DNA of 9,519 nt, from the NCBI GenBank assembly GCA_025351555.1, contig JANXVS010000329.1, positions 1 through 9,519 on the forward strand, in the 5' to 3' direction. Of this stretch, positions 1 to 8,690 are shown in pieces. Made by a program: the position numbers and the translations under genes. Within the stretch, counting starts at the first letter, position 1. Every line of letters begins with the position of its first letter. This DNA is from Pseudomonadota bacterium (GTDB taxonomy: Bacteria; Pseudomonadota; Gammaproteobacteria; Xanthomonadales; Rhodanobacteraceae). The notes beneath the pieces were generated by a model. The model saw only the letters and a program-made list of their open reading frames with translations, made no database searches and was not told the origin of the DNA.

Positions 1-1712
<1,712 letters not shown>

Positions 1713-1761
1713 TCACGAACAACACTCGTGCCTGGATCCCTGGTCGCTTGAGGAAATACGC

Positions 1762-4329
1762 TTGGACGGAATTCTCGTCGTCGAACGCTCTGCCACCTTG
1801 AGCCATCTGCTCAAGCGCACGCTGGCGGCCGCGTCCATTGGCGCGCGCAGCGAATTGTCCGGCTATCTGGAAACCATCGATCACCTGCAGCGTTCGGCCG
1901 AACTCGAACAGCCCTATCGCCTGCTGCTGATCGGCGCACCGGCACGGATGACGCGCGAATTTTCCGCTGTGCTGGATTTTCTGCGCGGTGATGGCAAGGC
2001 GCTGCCGGTACTGCTGATGGCGCACGAAAAAACGCCGGAGTTGATCGCGTTCGCGCAAGCGCGCGCGCGCGCGAGTCTGGTGTTGTGGGCCGAGTTCAGC
2101 CGCATTCCCGGCGCGATCAAGGCGCTGGTTCCTGAATCCGATGCGCCATTGCAAACGCCCGCGCAGGCTGCACCCAAGATCGCCAATGCCGGAAGTATCC
2201 GCATTCTGTTTGTCGACGATTCGGAGAGCGTGCGTCTGGCGTATCAGCAATTGCTGGAACGCAACGGCTTCCATGTTGAAACCGCCGGTACGCTGGCTGA
2301 AGCCGGGCAGAAGTCCACCAACGGAAATTTTGATCTGGTGATCATCGACTATTTCCTGCCCGACGGTAATGGGGATGAACTTTGCCGGAAATTGTCCGGT
2401 CGCCCGGGCTCGCCGGCGTTAGCCATCATCACCGGCACCTATCGCGAAGACGTAATCAAGCGCTGCCTGGATGCCGGCGCGACGGAATGCATGTTCAAGA
2501 ACGAGGCGAAGGAATTGTTCCTGGCGCGCGTGCATTCGCTCGGCCGACAAATCACGATGCAGAAATCGGTCGAGTCCGAACGCCAGCGCCTGGACGGCAT
2601 CCTGGGGGCGGTCGGCGATGGCGTCTATGGTGTGGACAACGCCGGCGTCGTCACTTTCATCAATCCGACCGGGTTGCGCCTGCTCGGCCATGCCGACGAA
2701 GCCGCGATCGTCGGCAAAAGCGCGCATGCCATGATCCACTATGCGGTCGAGGACGGCCGCCGCATCGAGCCGGCCGAGTCGTCGCTCAATTGCGCCTATG
2801 CCGATGGCGAACCCTTGAGCGCGCACGAAACCGTGTTCTGGAAGAAATCCGGCGAAGGCATACCGGTCGAATGCACGGTGTTGCCGCTGGCGATCGCGCA
2901 CCGGCGCGAGGGCTCGGTGGTGGTATTCCGCGATATTTCCGAGCGCAAGAGCGCCGAGCGTCTGCGCTGGGAACTCACTCACGATCGCCTCACGGGCTTG
3001 GCAAACGCGCGGCATTTCAACAACACACTGACCGCCGAACTCAATCGCCGCCGTGATCAGGGCGGCTACGCAGCCGTGCTCTACATCGACATCGACCGCT
3101 ACAACTACATCATCGACACGGTCGGCGTCGCCGGTGCCGAGCAATTGCTGGCCGAAGTCGCCCACATGATCGGCAAGCGGCTGCGCGACGGCGACATGCT
3201 CGCACGTATCGAAGGCGATCGCTTTGCGCTGCTGCTTGCCGGCGTCCAGCTCGAGAACCTGTTCCCGGTCGCGGATGGCTTCCGCGAGCTGCTGCATCAG
3301 TGCGTCTATCAGGCGCACGGGCAAAAGCGCCGCGGCACCGCTTCCATAGGGGTCGCGGTGATCAGTAAAGACACACCGTCCAGCGAATACGCGCTGGAGC
3401 ACGCACGCCTGGCGTGCAAGACCGCCAAACAACGCGGCCGCGACCAGACCGAGATTTACGTTGGCGAGCACGATGCGCGCATTGCACGCGAGATCGAAGC
3501 CGGCTGGACCGACCGCCTGCGCGCCGCGCTGGAACAGGATCGCTTTATCTTTCTCGCCCAGCCGATCGTACCGCTGGCGGCATTGCCCGATAGCGAAAGC
3601 GCCGTCGTGGAACGCCAGGGCTGGCGCGTCAATGGCGCGGGCATGCAGGGGCTGGAATATCTGTTCGAAGTGCTGATCCGCATGGTCGGCAAGGACGGTC
3701 AGCTGATTTCACCGGGCGTATTCGTACCCCTGGCCGAACGCGTCGGCATGATGCCGAAAATCGATTTATGGGTGATCAATCGCCTGCTGCGTCATCTGGC
3801 GGGGCTGAAAAGTATAAAAGCGCCCATTGCGTTCAATGTGAACTTGTCCAACATGACCCTGTCCGATCCGGAATCGCTGGATTTGATCGAGGCCGCGGTC
3901 CGCAGTTCCGGCGTGCCGGCGCGGCAGCTGGTGTTCGAAATCACCGAAACCAGTGAACTGACCAGCCTGCACACGGCACGCAAGTTCATTTCGGCGTTGA
4001 AGAAGCTGGGCTGCCGCTTCGCCCTGGATGATTTCGGCACCGGGTTTTCCTCGTTCACCCATCTGCGCCATCTGCCGGTGGATTTCGTCAAGATCGAAGG
4101 CAGCTTTGTCGAAGGCATGGCCGGCAGCGATCTGGATCGCAAAATGGTCGGCTCGATCACCCAGCTGGCGCAATCGCTCAAGCTCAAGGTCATCGGCGAA
4201 CACGTCGACAGCTTCGCCACCCTGACCGCCTTGCGTGCCAGCGGCGCCGAATACGCGCAGGGCAACTACCTGGGCGAGCCGCGGCCGCTGCGCGCGATCG
4301 ACTTCGGCGCGCTGTTTCCGCACGTCTAG
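1762..4329 (+). CDS. c-di-GMP signalling protein, REC-REC-PAS-GGDEF-EAL (FimX-like)
   Basis: This is an 855-residue cytosolic regulator of cyclic-di-GMP. Residues 4-120 form a degenerate receiver (ILVVERS, with no acceptor Asp where RLLLIGAPA stands). After a Pro/Ala linker comes an intact receiver at 146-262, with DD152-153, phosphoacceptor D196, T224 and K246. PAS lies at about 275-395, GGDEF at 404-560 and EAL at 580-855. The GGDEF signature is EGDRF (484-488): the catalytic Glu is Arg, so cyclase activity is unlikely, yet an I-site RDGD (475-478) remains. The EAL motif reads EVL (636), as in FimX, but N694, E726, E729, D756-757, K777, E813 and Q833 match the catalytic set and spacing of the phosphodiesterase RocR, so hydrolysis remains possible. 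I chose a TTG start because GAGGA lies seven bases upstream and receiver homology begins there. An in-frame GTG at 1651 would add 37 residues that match nothing obvious. FimX orthology (twitching motility) is a guess from architecture. Confidence 0.88.
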   Translation: MDGILVVERSATLSHLLKRTLAAASIGARSELSGYLETIDHLQRSAELEQPYRLLLIGAPARMTREFSAVLDFLRGDGKALPVLLMAHEKTPELIAFAQARARASLVLWAEFSRIPGAIKALVPESDAPLQTPAQAAPKIANAGSIRILFVDDSESVRLAYQQLLERNGFHVETAGTLAEAGQKSTNGNFDLVIIDYFLPDGNGDELCRKLSGRPGSPALAIITGTYREDVIKRCLDAGATECMFKNEAKELFLARVHSLGRQITMQKSVESERQRLDGILGAVGDGVYGVDNAGVVTFINPTGLRLLGHADEAAIVGKSAHAMIHYAVEDGRRIEPAESSLNCAYADGEPLSAHETVFWKKSGEGIPVECTVLPLAIAHRREGSVVVFRDISERKSAERLRWELTHDRLTGLANARHFNNTLTAELNRRRDQGGYAAVLYIDIDRYNYIIDTVGVAGAEQLLAEVAHMIGKRLRDGDMLARIEGDRFALLLAGVQLENLFPVADGFRELLHQCVYQAHGQKRRGTASIGVAVISKDTPSSEYALEHARLACKTAKQRGRDQTEIYVGEHDARIAREIEAGWTDRLRAALEQDRFIFLAQPIVPLAALPDSESAVVERQGWRVNGAGMQGLEYLFEVLIRMVGKDGQLISPGVFVPLAERVGMMPKIDLWVINRLLRHLAGLKSIKAPIAFNVNLSNMTLSDPESLDLIEAAVRSSGVPARQLVFEITETSELTSLHTARKFISALKKLGCRFALDDFGTGFSSFTHLRHLPVDFVKIEGSFVEGMAGSDLDRKMVGSITQLAQSLKLKVIGEHVDSFATLTALRASGAEYAQGNYLGEPRPLRAIDFGALFPHV

Positions 4330-4457
4330 GCACCACTGCCAAGCAGTTCTCTTCGAAACTGCGAACTGGTTCAGCGACGCCTTTCAACCGATCGGGTAAT
4401 AATTCCAATGCCTAGTAATTTCATGGCACTGGCAATTTTTCTTCAAGTGTAGTTTAC

Positions 4458-4463
4458 TATAAT
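4458..4463 (+). promoter_or_regulatory. Putative sigma70 -10 box for the SPFH gene
   Basis: A consensus TATAAT sits 28 bases before the ATG at 4492, inside an AT-rich island that stands out from the GC-rich surroundings. The bases at the expected -35 place (about 4435-4440) are a T-run with little match to TTGACA, so the promoter may depend on A/T-rich upstream DNA or an activator. Transcription would be expected to start near 4469-4472, at the edge of the inverted repeat described separately. Confidence 0.5.
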
Positions 4464-4470
4464 CAAATAA

Positions 4471-4486
4471 CCTCTTGATAAAGAGG
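4471..4486 (+). promoter_or_regulatory. Perfect hairpin/palindrome covering the Shine-Dalgarno of the SPFH gene
   Basis: The sequence CCTCTTGATAAAGAGG is a perfect 6-bp inverted repeat with a GATA loop. Its right arm contains GAGG, the Shine-Dalgarno of the ATG at 4492 (five bases apart). If A4487 is bulged, four more A-U pairs (4467-4470 with 4488-4491) extend the stem up to the start codon. As RNA it would hide the ribosome-binding site. As DNA it lies at the predicted transcription start, where a repressor operator would fit. The structure is seen directly; the regulatory role is inferred. Confidence 0.5.
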
Positions 4487-4491
4487 ATTAT

Positions 4492-4950
4492 ATGTTATTC
4501 CCTATGCCGTTTACTGTTCTTCTGAGCGCACTTGCCGCGCTGGCCCTGGTTTCGGTCAAGCGTATCCCGGATGGTCATGCCTACACGTTGCGCCGCATCG
4601 GCGGCCATGTGCGCACCATTGGCGCGGGGATCCATGTGGTGCTGCCCCTGATCGAACGCGTGGCGCACAAGATCAACCTTTTGGGTAATGTGGTCGAGAT
4701 TGCGCTGCCGCCGTCATCTGGCGCCGCCGCGCTGCGTGGATGCGTGTATTTCCAGGTCATGGATGCGCAACGCGCTGATAGCGTGATCGACGGCATGGCC
4801 GACCTCTTGCGCCGGCGTATTCCCGAGATCGTCGGCAATGACATCCACGAAGATTCCGCGGCGTGCAATCTGCGCCTGAAAGCCGAGCTCAACCGCGATC
4901 TGCGCGATCGCGGCTTGCTGGTCACGCGCGTACAACTCACGTCCGGCTAG
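4492..4950 (+). CDS. Minimal SPFH/Band 7 (stomatin-like) membrane protein
   Basis: The 152-residue product starts with a hydrophobic segment (residues 3-22) suited to a membrane anchor. It then follows the stomatin/prohibitin N-terminal pattern: RIPDGHAYTLRRIGGHVRTI (24-43), GAGIHVVLPLIERV (44-57) and a beta-rich stretch GCVYFQVMDAQRA (83-95), which aligns with the usual strand in which SPFH proteins read YRVxDPxxA. It ends with LNRDLRDRGLLVTRVQL (133-149), resembling the end of the SPFH domain. Most family members have 250-300 residues, with a C-terminal coiled coil for oligomerisation; that part is absent and the protein stops right after the domain. SPFH proteins scaffold membrane proteases or lipid microdomains, but no partner protease (NfeD type) is nearby, so the role here is unknown. 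The family call rests on pattern recognition. It has its own promoter-like leader, and 96 bases separate it from rsmG. Confidence 0.75.
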   Translation: MLFPMPFTVLLSALAALALVSVKRIPDGHAYTLRRIGGHVRTIGAGIHVVLPLIERVAHKINLLGNVVEIALPPSSGAAALRGCVYFQVMDAQRADSVIDGMADLLRRRIPEIVGNDIHEDSAACNLRLKAELNRDLRDRGLLVTRVQLTSG

Positions 4951-5046
4951 CGGCGTCGTGCATCGCCGGCGCTGGATTTTGCCGGCACTCCCAAGGATAC
5001 TTGCGGGCCCTGCGCGCCTTCGTGTGCAGTGTTACCGAGAAACCGC

Positions 5047-5712
5047 GTGAGCCCACTATCCGACCGCGCCGCCCTGTACGCCCGCCTGTGCGCGGGAACC
5101 GCCGAACTTGGGCTTAGTCCCGCGGTGGCTGCGTACGAGCGCCTGCTCGATTACGTGGACTTGCTCGCGCGCTGGAATGCAACGTACAACCTCACGTCGG
5201 TGCGCGATCCGGCGGATATGGTCACGCGCCATCTGCTCGACTCGCTCGCCGTCGCGCCGTTCGTGCGCGGCGATAGTCTGGCCGATCTGGGTTCCGGCGC
5301 CGGTCTGCCCGGGATTCCACTGGCAATCCTGGAACCCGCACGGCAACACGTATTGATCGACAGCAATGGCAAGAAGACGCGCTTTCTGCGCGAAGCCGTG
5401 CGCACGCTGGCGCTGGACAATGTGCGCGTTGAACAGTCTCGCGTGGAAGATGCACGTGGCCAATTCGATTGCATCACCGCCCGCGCCTTCGCCACGCTTA
5501 CCGACATGCTCGCGCTTGGTGGACATCTACTGGCGCCACAAGGCGTCTGGCTGGCGCTCAAGGGTCAGTTGCGCAAAGAAGAGATTCTTGACGTACCGGC
5601 GGGATTCCAGGTCACCGACGTGCATCCGCTTGCTGTGCCGGGTTTGGGCGCGGCGCGGCACGTCGTCATCATCCAGCGCACGCAGACGCTGGCGCAGGAG
5701 CACGCCGCATGA
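5047..5712 (+). CDS. rsmG: 16S rRNA (guanine-527-N7)-methyltransferase RsmG (GidB)
   Basis: RsmG methylates N7 of G527 in 16S rRNA using S-adenosylmethionine; loss of this mark gives low-level streptomycin resistance in many bacteria. The 221-residue product (E. coli 207) carries the family signatures RWNATYNLTSVRDP, TRHLLDSLAV, the SAM-binding LADLGSGAGLPGIPLAI, and IDSNGKKTRFLREA, followed by a conserved ITARAFA. The start is uncertain: GTG at 5047 has GAGA about ten bases upstream, while an in-frame GTG at 5029 would add six residues and has no visible Shine-Dalgarno. The stop overlaps the parA start as ATGA. In many gammaproteobacteria mnmG precedes this gene; here the SPFH gene does. Identification is secure. 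Confidence 0.95.
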   Translation: MSPLSDRAALYARLCAGTAELGLSPAVAAYERLLDYVDLLARWNATYNLTSVRDPADMVTRHLLDSLAVAPFVRGDSLADLGSGAGLPGIPLAILEPARQHVLIDSNGKKTRFLREAVRTLALDNVRVEQSRVEDARGQFDCITARAFATLTDMLALGGHLLAPQGVWLALKGQLRKEEILDVPAGFQVTDVHPLAVPGLGAARHVVIIQRTQTLAQEHAA

Positions 5713-6494
5713 CCCGCATCATCGCCGTTGCCAACCAGAAAGGCGGCGTTGGCAAGACCACCACGGCCGTGAATCTGGCTGCTGCTCTGGCTGAAACGCG
5801 CCGACGCATCCTGCTGATCGATCTGGATCCGCAGGGCAACGCGACCATGGCCTCGGGGCTGGACAAGCGCACGGTCAAACCCACCGGCTGCGAAGTGCTG
5901 CTCGATGAAGCCAGCATCGAGAGCGCGATCGTGCCGACCCAGGCGGGCTTTGATCTGCTGCCCGGCAATCGCGATCTGACCGCGGCCGAACTCAAGCTGA
6001 TGGATACCTTGGCGCGCGAGTCGCGCCTGAAGGAACACCTGGCCAAACTCGGCGATCGCTACCAGACGATCCTGATCGACTGCCCGCCGTCCCTGCATCT
6101 GCTCACGATCAACGCATTGACCGCCGCGCACGGTGTGTTGATCCCAATCCAGTGCGAGTATTTCGCGCTGGAAGGTCTATCGAGCCTGCTTGAGACGGTC
6201 AAGGCGGTGCGCGCGCGGCTCAATCCAACCCTGGAAATCGAAGGCCTGCTGCGAACGATGTACGACGTGCGCAACAATCTGGGAAATGACGTCTCGGCGC
6301 AGTTGACCAAACATTTCGGCGACAAGCTGTTGCGCTCGGTGATTCCGCGCAATATCCGCCTGGCCGAAGCACCCAGCCATGGCAAGCCGATCAATCTGTA
6401 CGACCGCGAATCGCGCGGCGCCATCGCCTATCTGGGCCTGGCTGGCGAGATGCTGCGGCGCGAACGCACACCCAGCGCCGCGTACGTGAACTAA
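5709..6494 (+). CDS. parA: Chromosome-partitioning ATPase ParA (Soj type)
   Basis: ParA is a DNA-binding ATPase of the MinD/ParA deviant Walker family. In its ATP-bound dimer form it coats the nucleoid and is released by ParB-parS complexes, which drives origin segregation. The 261-residue protein has the deviant Walker A motif KGGVGKTT (11-18, signature lysine K11 and K16), the Walker A' aspartates in LLIDLDPQGN (35-44, with D38 and D40), and Walker B ILIDCPPS (121-128, with D124). It lacks an N-terminal helix-turn-helix, so it is the short chromosomal (type Ib-like in size) form rather than the plasmid P1 type. AGGAG lies eight bases before the ATG. It overlaps rsmG by four bases and is followed by parB after 13 bases. 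Confidence 0.97.
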   Translation: MTRIIAVANQKGGVGKTTTAVNLAAALAETRRRILLIDLDPQGNATMASGLDKRTVKPTGCEVLLDEASIESAIVPTQAGFDLLPGNRDLTAAELKLMDTLARESRLKEHLAKLGDRYQTILIDCPPSLHLLTINALTAAHGVLIPIQCEYFALEGLSSLLETVKAVRARLNPTLEIEGLLRTMYDVRNNLGNDVSAQLTKHFGDKLLRSVIPRNIRLAEAPSHGKPINLYDRESRGAIAYLGLAGEMLRRERTPSAAYVN

Positions 6495-6507
6495 AGGAAG
6501 CAACAAC

Positions 6508-7374
6508 ATGGCAGCAGCAAAACGGCGCGGTCTGGGTGCACGCGATCTGGATGTTCTGCTCGGCGTGCCCGAGACCGAGGCATCCGAATCTGAAGGCGAA
6601 CTGCGCCAGCTGAACTTGACTCGCATCCAGCCTGGCAAGTATCAGCCACGTCAGGTGATGGACGAAGACCGGCTGGCCGAACTGGCCGCCTCGATCAAGG
6701 CGCAGGGCGTGATCCAGCCGATCGTAGTGCGCCCAATCGGTGCGCAGCGTTTTGAGATCATCGCCGGCGAGCGGCGCTGGCGAGCGGCGCAACTGGCCGG
6801 ACTCAGCGAGATTCCGGCGATCGTTCGCGATGCGGCGGATCAAGCTGTCGTGGCGATGGCACTGATCGAGAATATCCAGCGCGAGGAACTGTCTCCGCTG
6901 GAGGAAGCGCAATCATTGCAACGCCTGATCATCGAATTCAAACTCACCCATCAGCAAGTAGCCGACGCGATCGGGCGCTCGCGAGCGGCAGTGTCCAACC
7001 TGCTGCGCTTGCAGGATCTGCCGCCCGAGATCAAGCGTCTGCTCGAACAGCGCAAACTCGAAATGGGCCACGCGCGCGCGCTGCTGACGCTGGAGCCCAA
7101 GCTCGCGCTGGGCCTGGCGCGCCAGGCCGCCGAACACGGCTGGACCGTGCGCGAGCTGGAAACCGCCGCGCGCAAGGCGCAGACCGCCCCCAAGGGCAAA
7201 GCCAAAACCGCACCCACCGCGCGCGATGCGGATATCGTCGCACTCGAACGCGAGCTGGCCGAAAAGCTGGCAGCGAAAGTCAGCATCCAGCATGGCCGCG
7301 ACGGCCGCGGCAAGCTGGTCGTGGCCTATCTCAGCGTGGACGAACTGGAAGGCATCCTGGAACGCATCCGCTAA
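6508..7374 (+). CDS. parB: Chromosome-partitioning protein ParB (Spo0J/Noc family CTPase)
   Basis: ParB binds parS, loads onto DNA as a CTP-gated clamp and stimulates ParA. The 288-residue product begins with a basic, ParA-stimulating N-terminus (MAAAKRRGLGARDLDVLLG). The CTP/ParB-N domain carries YQPR (45-48), IIAGERRWRA (84-93) and ENIQREELSP (121-130). The helix-turn-helix is at about 146-168 (HQQVADAIGRSRAAVSNLL). A basic Ala/Lys/Thr linker spans about 224-240 and the C-terminal dimerisation domain 241-288, ending in LEGILERIR. A strong AAAGGAAG ribosome-binding site overlaps the parA stop region, seven bases before ATG. No parS palindrome was found in the window by eye, so the binding sites must lie elsewhere. 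The sigma-factor gene follows after 13 bases. Confidence 0.97.
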   Translation: MAAAKRRGLGARDLDVLLGVPETEASESEGELRQLNLTRIQPGKYQPRQVMDEDRLAELAASIKAQGVIQPIVVRPIGAQRFEIIAGERRWRAAQLAGLSEIPAIVRDAADQAVVAMALIENIQREELSPLEEAQSLQRLIIEFKLTHQQVADAIGRSRAAVSNLLRLQDLPPEIKRLLEQRKLEMGHARALLTLEPKLALGLARQAAEHGWTVRELETAARKAQTAPKGKAKTAPTARDADIVALERELAEKLAAKVSIQHGRDGRGKLVVAYLSVDELEGILERIR

Positions 7375-7387
7375 ACGCGGCAGCATC

Positions 7388-7954
7388 ATGCGACGAAAGT
7401 TTCCTGATGGCGTCCCGGTCATCTCACCCGTGAGCAGCAAGCAACGACAGTTCGATGCCCTGGTGCGGAGCCTGTCGGGCGATCTGTTCCGCTACGGCTA
7501 TTGGCTGTGCGGGGACGAAGCCTTGGCGCACGATCTGGTGCAGGAAACCTTTCTGCGCGCGTGGCGCGCCCTGGATAGTCTGCGCGAGACGGGGGCGGCG
7601 AAGGCCTGGCTGATTACGATCCTGCGCCGCGAGCATGCGCGCTTGTATGAACGCAAGCTGCCGCAATTTACCGATGTGGACGAAATTGATGTGGTCGATG
7701 AACGTGACGCGCACCTGCCGGAATTTGCCGGCGAGGAAAATGTGATCCGCAATGCCATGCGCAAGCTCGATGCCAAATATCGTGACCCCTTGCTGATGCA
7801 AGTGCTCGGCGGCTTTTCCTGCGAGGAAATCGCCAGCGAACTCAAGATCACGCCAGCGGCGGTGATGACCCAATTGTTCCGTGCGCGCCAGAAGCTCAAG
7901 ACGATGCTGGACGGTGGCGACGTGCGGGGAGCGCAGATCCATGAATTGTCTTGA
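7388..7954 (+). CDS. ECF-type RNA polymerase sigma-70 family factor
   Basis: The 188-residue product has the two-domain layout of extracytoplasmic-function sigma factors. Region 2 is at about 21-90, with DLVQETFLRAWR (49-60) for core RNA polymerase and -10 binding. A variable acidic linker spans 91-118. Region 4 is at about 120-173, with LMQVLGGFSCEEIASEL and KITPAAVMTQLFRARQKL as the -35 binding helix-turn-helix. The start ATG at 7388 lies 13 bases after parB and has only a weak Shine-Dalgarno, suggesting translation by re-initiation from parB; a GTG at 7430 is an alternative that would drop 14 residues. The reading frame stays open upstream into parB, but that part has parB's codon phase and is a shadow. 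The anti-sigma gene overlaps its 3' end by 14 bases. The target promoters and ECF subgroup cannot be told from the window. Confidence 0.9.
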   Translation: MRRKFPDGVPVISPVSSKQRQFDALVRSLSGDLFRYGYWLCGDEALAHDLVQETFLRAWRALDSLRETGAAKAWLITILRREHARLYERKLPQFTDVDEIDVVDERDAHLPEFAGEENVIRNAMRKLDAKYRDPLLMQVLGGFSCEEIASELKITPAAVMTQLFRARQKLKTMLDGGDVRGAQIHELS

Positions 7955-8627
7955 ATTTCGCCGGCAACTGTCGATAGATCCACAATGCGGCGAAGTGGAT
8001 TTTGTCCACCACGCCCGAGAATGCGCGCGCTGTGCCGAAGCCTGCGAGCGCGCCAATGGCTTCGAGAGTTCGCTGCGCCAGGCGCTCGCGATCGCGCCGC
8101 CGCCGCAACTGGCCGAGTCGATCCTGCTCGCCCAGGCTACCCAACAGCAACGCCAGCGTCAGCAATACCGGCGTGGCGGCATGCTCGCGCTGGCGGCAGC
8201 GATAGTGCTGGCGTTCGGCATCGGCATGCGTGTGGAAGCCCGGCCGCTATCGACTCAGGCGGTCGAACATCTGCGCGAGGAAGCCGAGGTATTGACTTCG
8301 ACTAAACTCGTCTCGCCGGGTGAAGTTCAGCAAGCTTTTGCCAAGCGTGGCCTCGCACTGCACAGTATTCCCGATGGCATCAGTTTCGTCGGCTGTTGCC
8401 CGATGGAACGCCATCTCACCGTGCACATGGTGATGCCCGGCGGCAATGGCCCGGTGACCGTGATCTATGTCGTCGACGACCACGAACGCGCGCGCGAGGA
8501 TTTTCAGCGCGACGGCTGGCATGGGCGCAGCATCCCCATGGGGCAGGGTACCTTGGTGCTGCTCGCCCAGGATGCCAGTCAATTCGATCATGTGGAATCG
8601 ATCTGGCGCGCGGCACTGCAGGGCTGA
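7941..8627 (+). CDS. Probable membrane anti-sigma factor, zinc-binding N-terminus, DUF3379-like
   Basis: The 228-residue product sits where a cognate anti-sigma factor is expected, overlapping the sigma gene by 14 bases. Its cytoplasmic N-terminus has H24-x3-C28-x2-C31, the HX3CX2C core of ZAS anti-sigma domains, with C3 or C16 available as a further ligand. A single hydrophobic segment at about 81-96 (MLALAAAIVLAFGIGM) would span the inner membrane after an Arg/Gln-rich stretch. The C-terminal 130 residues would face the periplasm and include DGISFVGCCPMERHLTVHMV and GPVTVIYVVDD, which resemble the end of DUF3379 proteins found beside sigma factors; C152-C153 is a vicinal pair. The ATG at 7941 is preceded by GGGGAG nine bases upstream, and an open frame reaching further upstream is rejected. 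The function is inferred from synteny and motifs; a redox-sensing role is only a possibility. Confidence 0.82.
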   Translation: MNCLEFRRQLSIDPQCGEVDFVHHARECARCAEACERANGFESSLRQALAIAPPPQLAESILLAQATQQQRQRQQYRRGGMLALAAAIVLAFGIGMRVEARPLSTQAVEHLREEAEVLTSTKLVSPGEVQQAFAKRGLALHSIPDGISFVGCCPMERHLTVHMVMPGGNGPVTVIYVVDDHERAREDFQRDGWHGRSIPMGQGTLVLLAQDASQFDHVESIWRAALQG

Positions 8628-8690
8628 TGTACGGTATCGGCGTAGAATACGCACCGGGCTCCATGCTGGCGTCGAATCCGTAATCCCCGC

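Noticed and set aside
2419..3471. 350-codon minus-strand open frame antisense to the PAS-GGDEF region
   Set aside because: High-GC antisense shadow; the plus-strand frame has clear receiver, PAS, GGDEF and EAL motifs.
4343..4362. Hairpin GCAGTT/AACTGC after the c-di-GMP gene as an intrinsic terminator
   Set aside because: Only 6 bp with an 8-base loop and no T-run after it; too weak to call a terminator.
4424..4441. TGGCAC resembling the -24 half of a sigma54 promoter
   Set aside because: No GC occurs at the required -12 position; the bases there are TT.
4965..4986. Two GCCGGC copies between the SPFH gene and rsmG as a terminator stem
   Set aside because: Each copy is self-complementary and common in this GC-rich DNA; there is no T-run and the spacer is only 96 bases.
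5453..5458. CACGTG core of a parS site inside rsmG
   Set aside because: The flanks do not form the GTTxCACGTGxAAC palindrome; it is an ordinary coding occurrence.
7226..7387. N-terminal extension of the sigma factor frame into parB
   Set aside because: The extension is Ser/Trp/Ala-rich out-of-frame parB with no sigma similarity; the true start lies after the parB stop.
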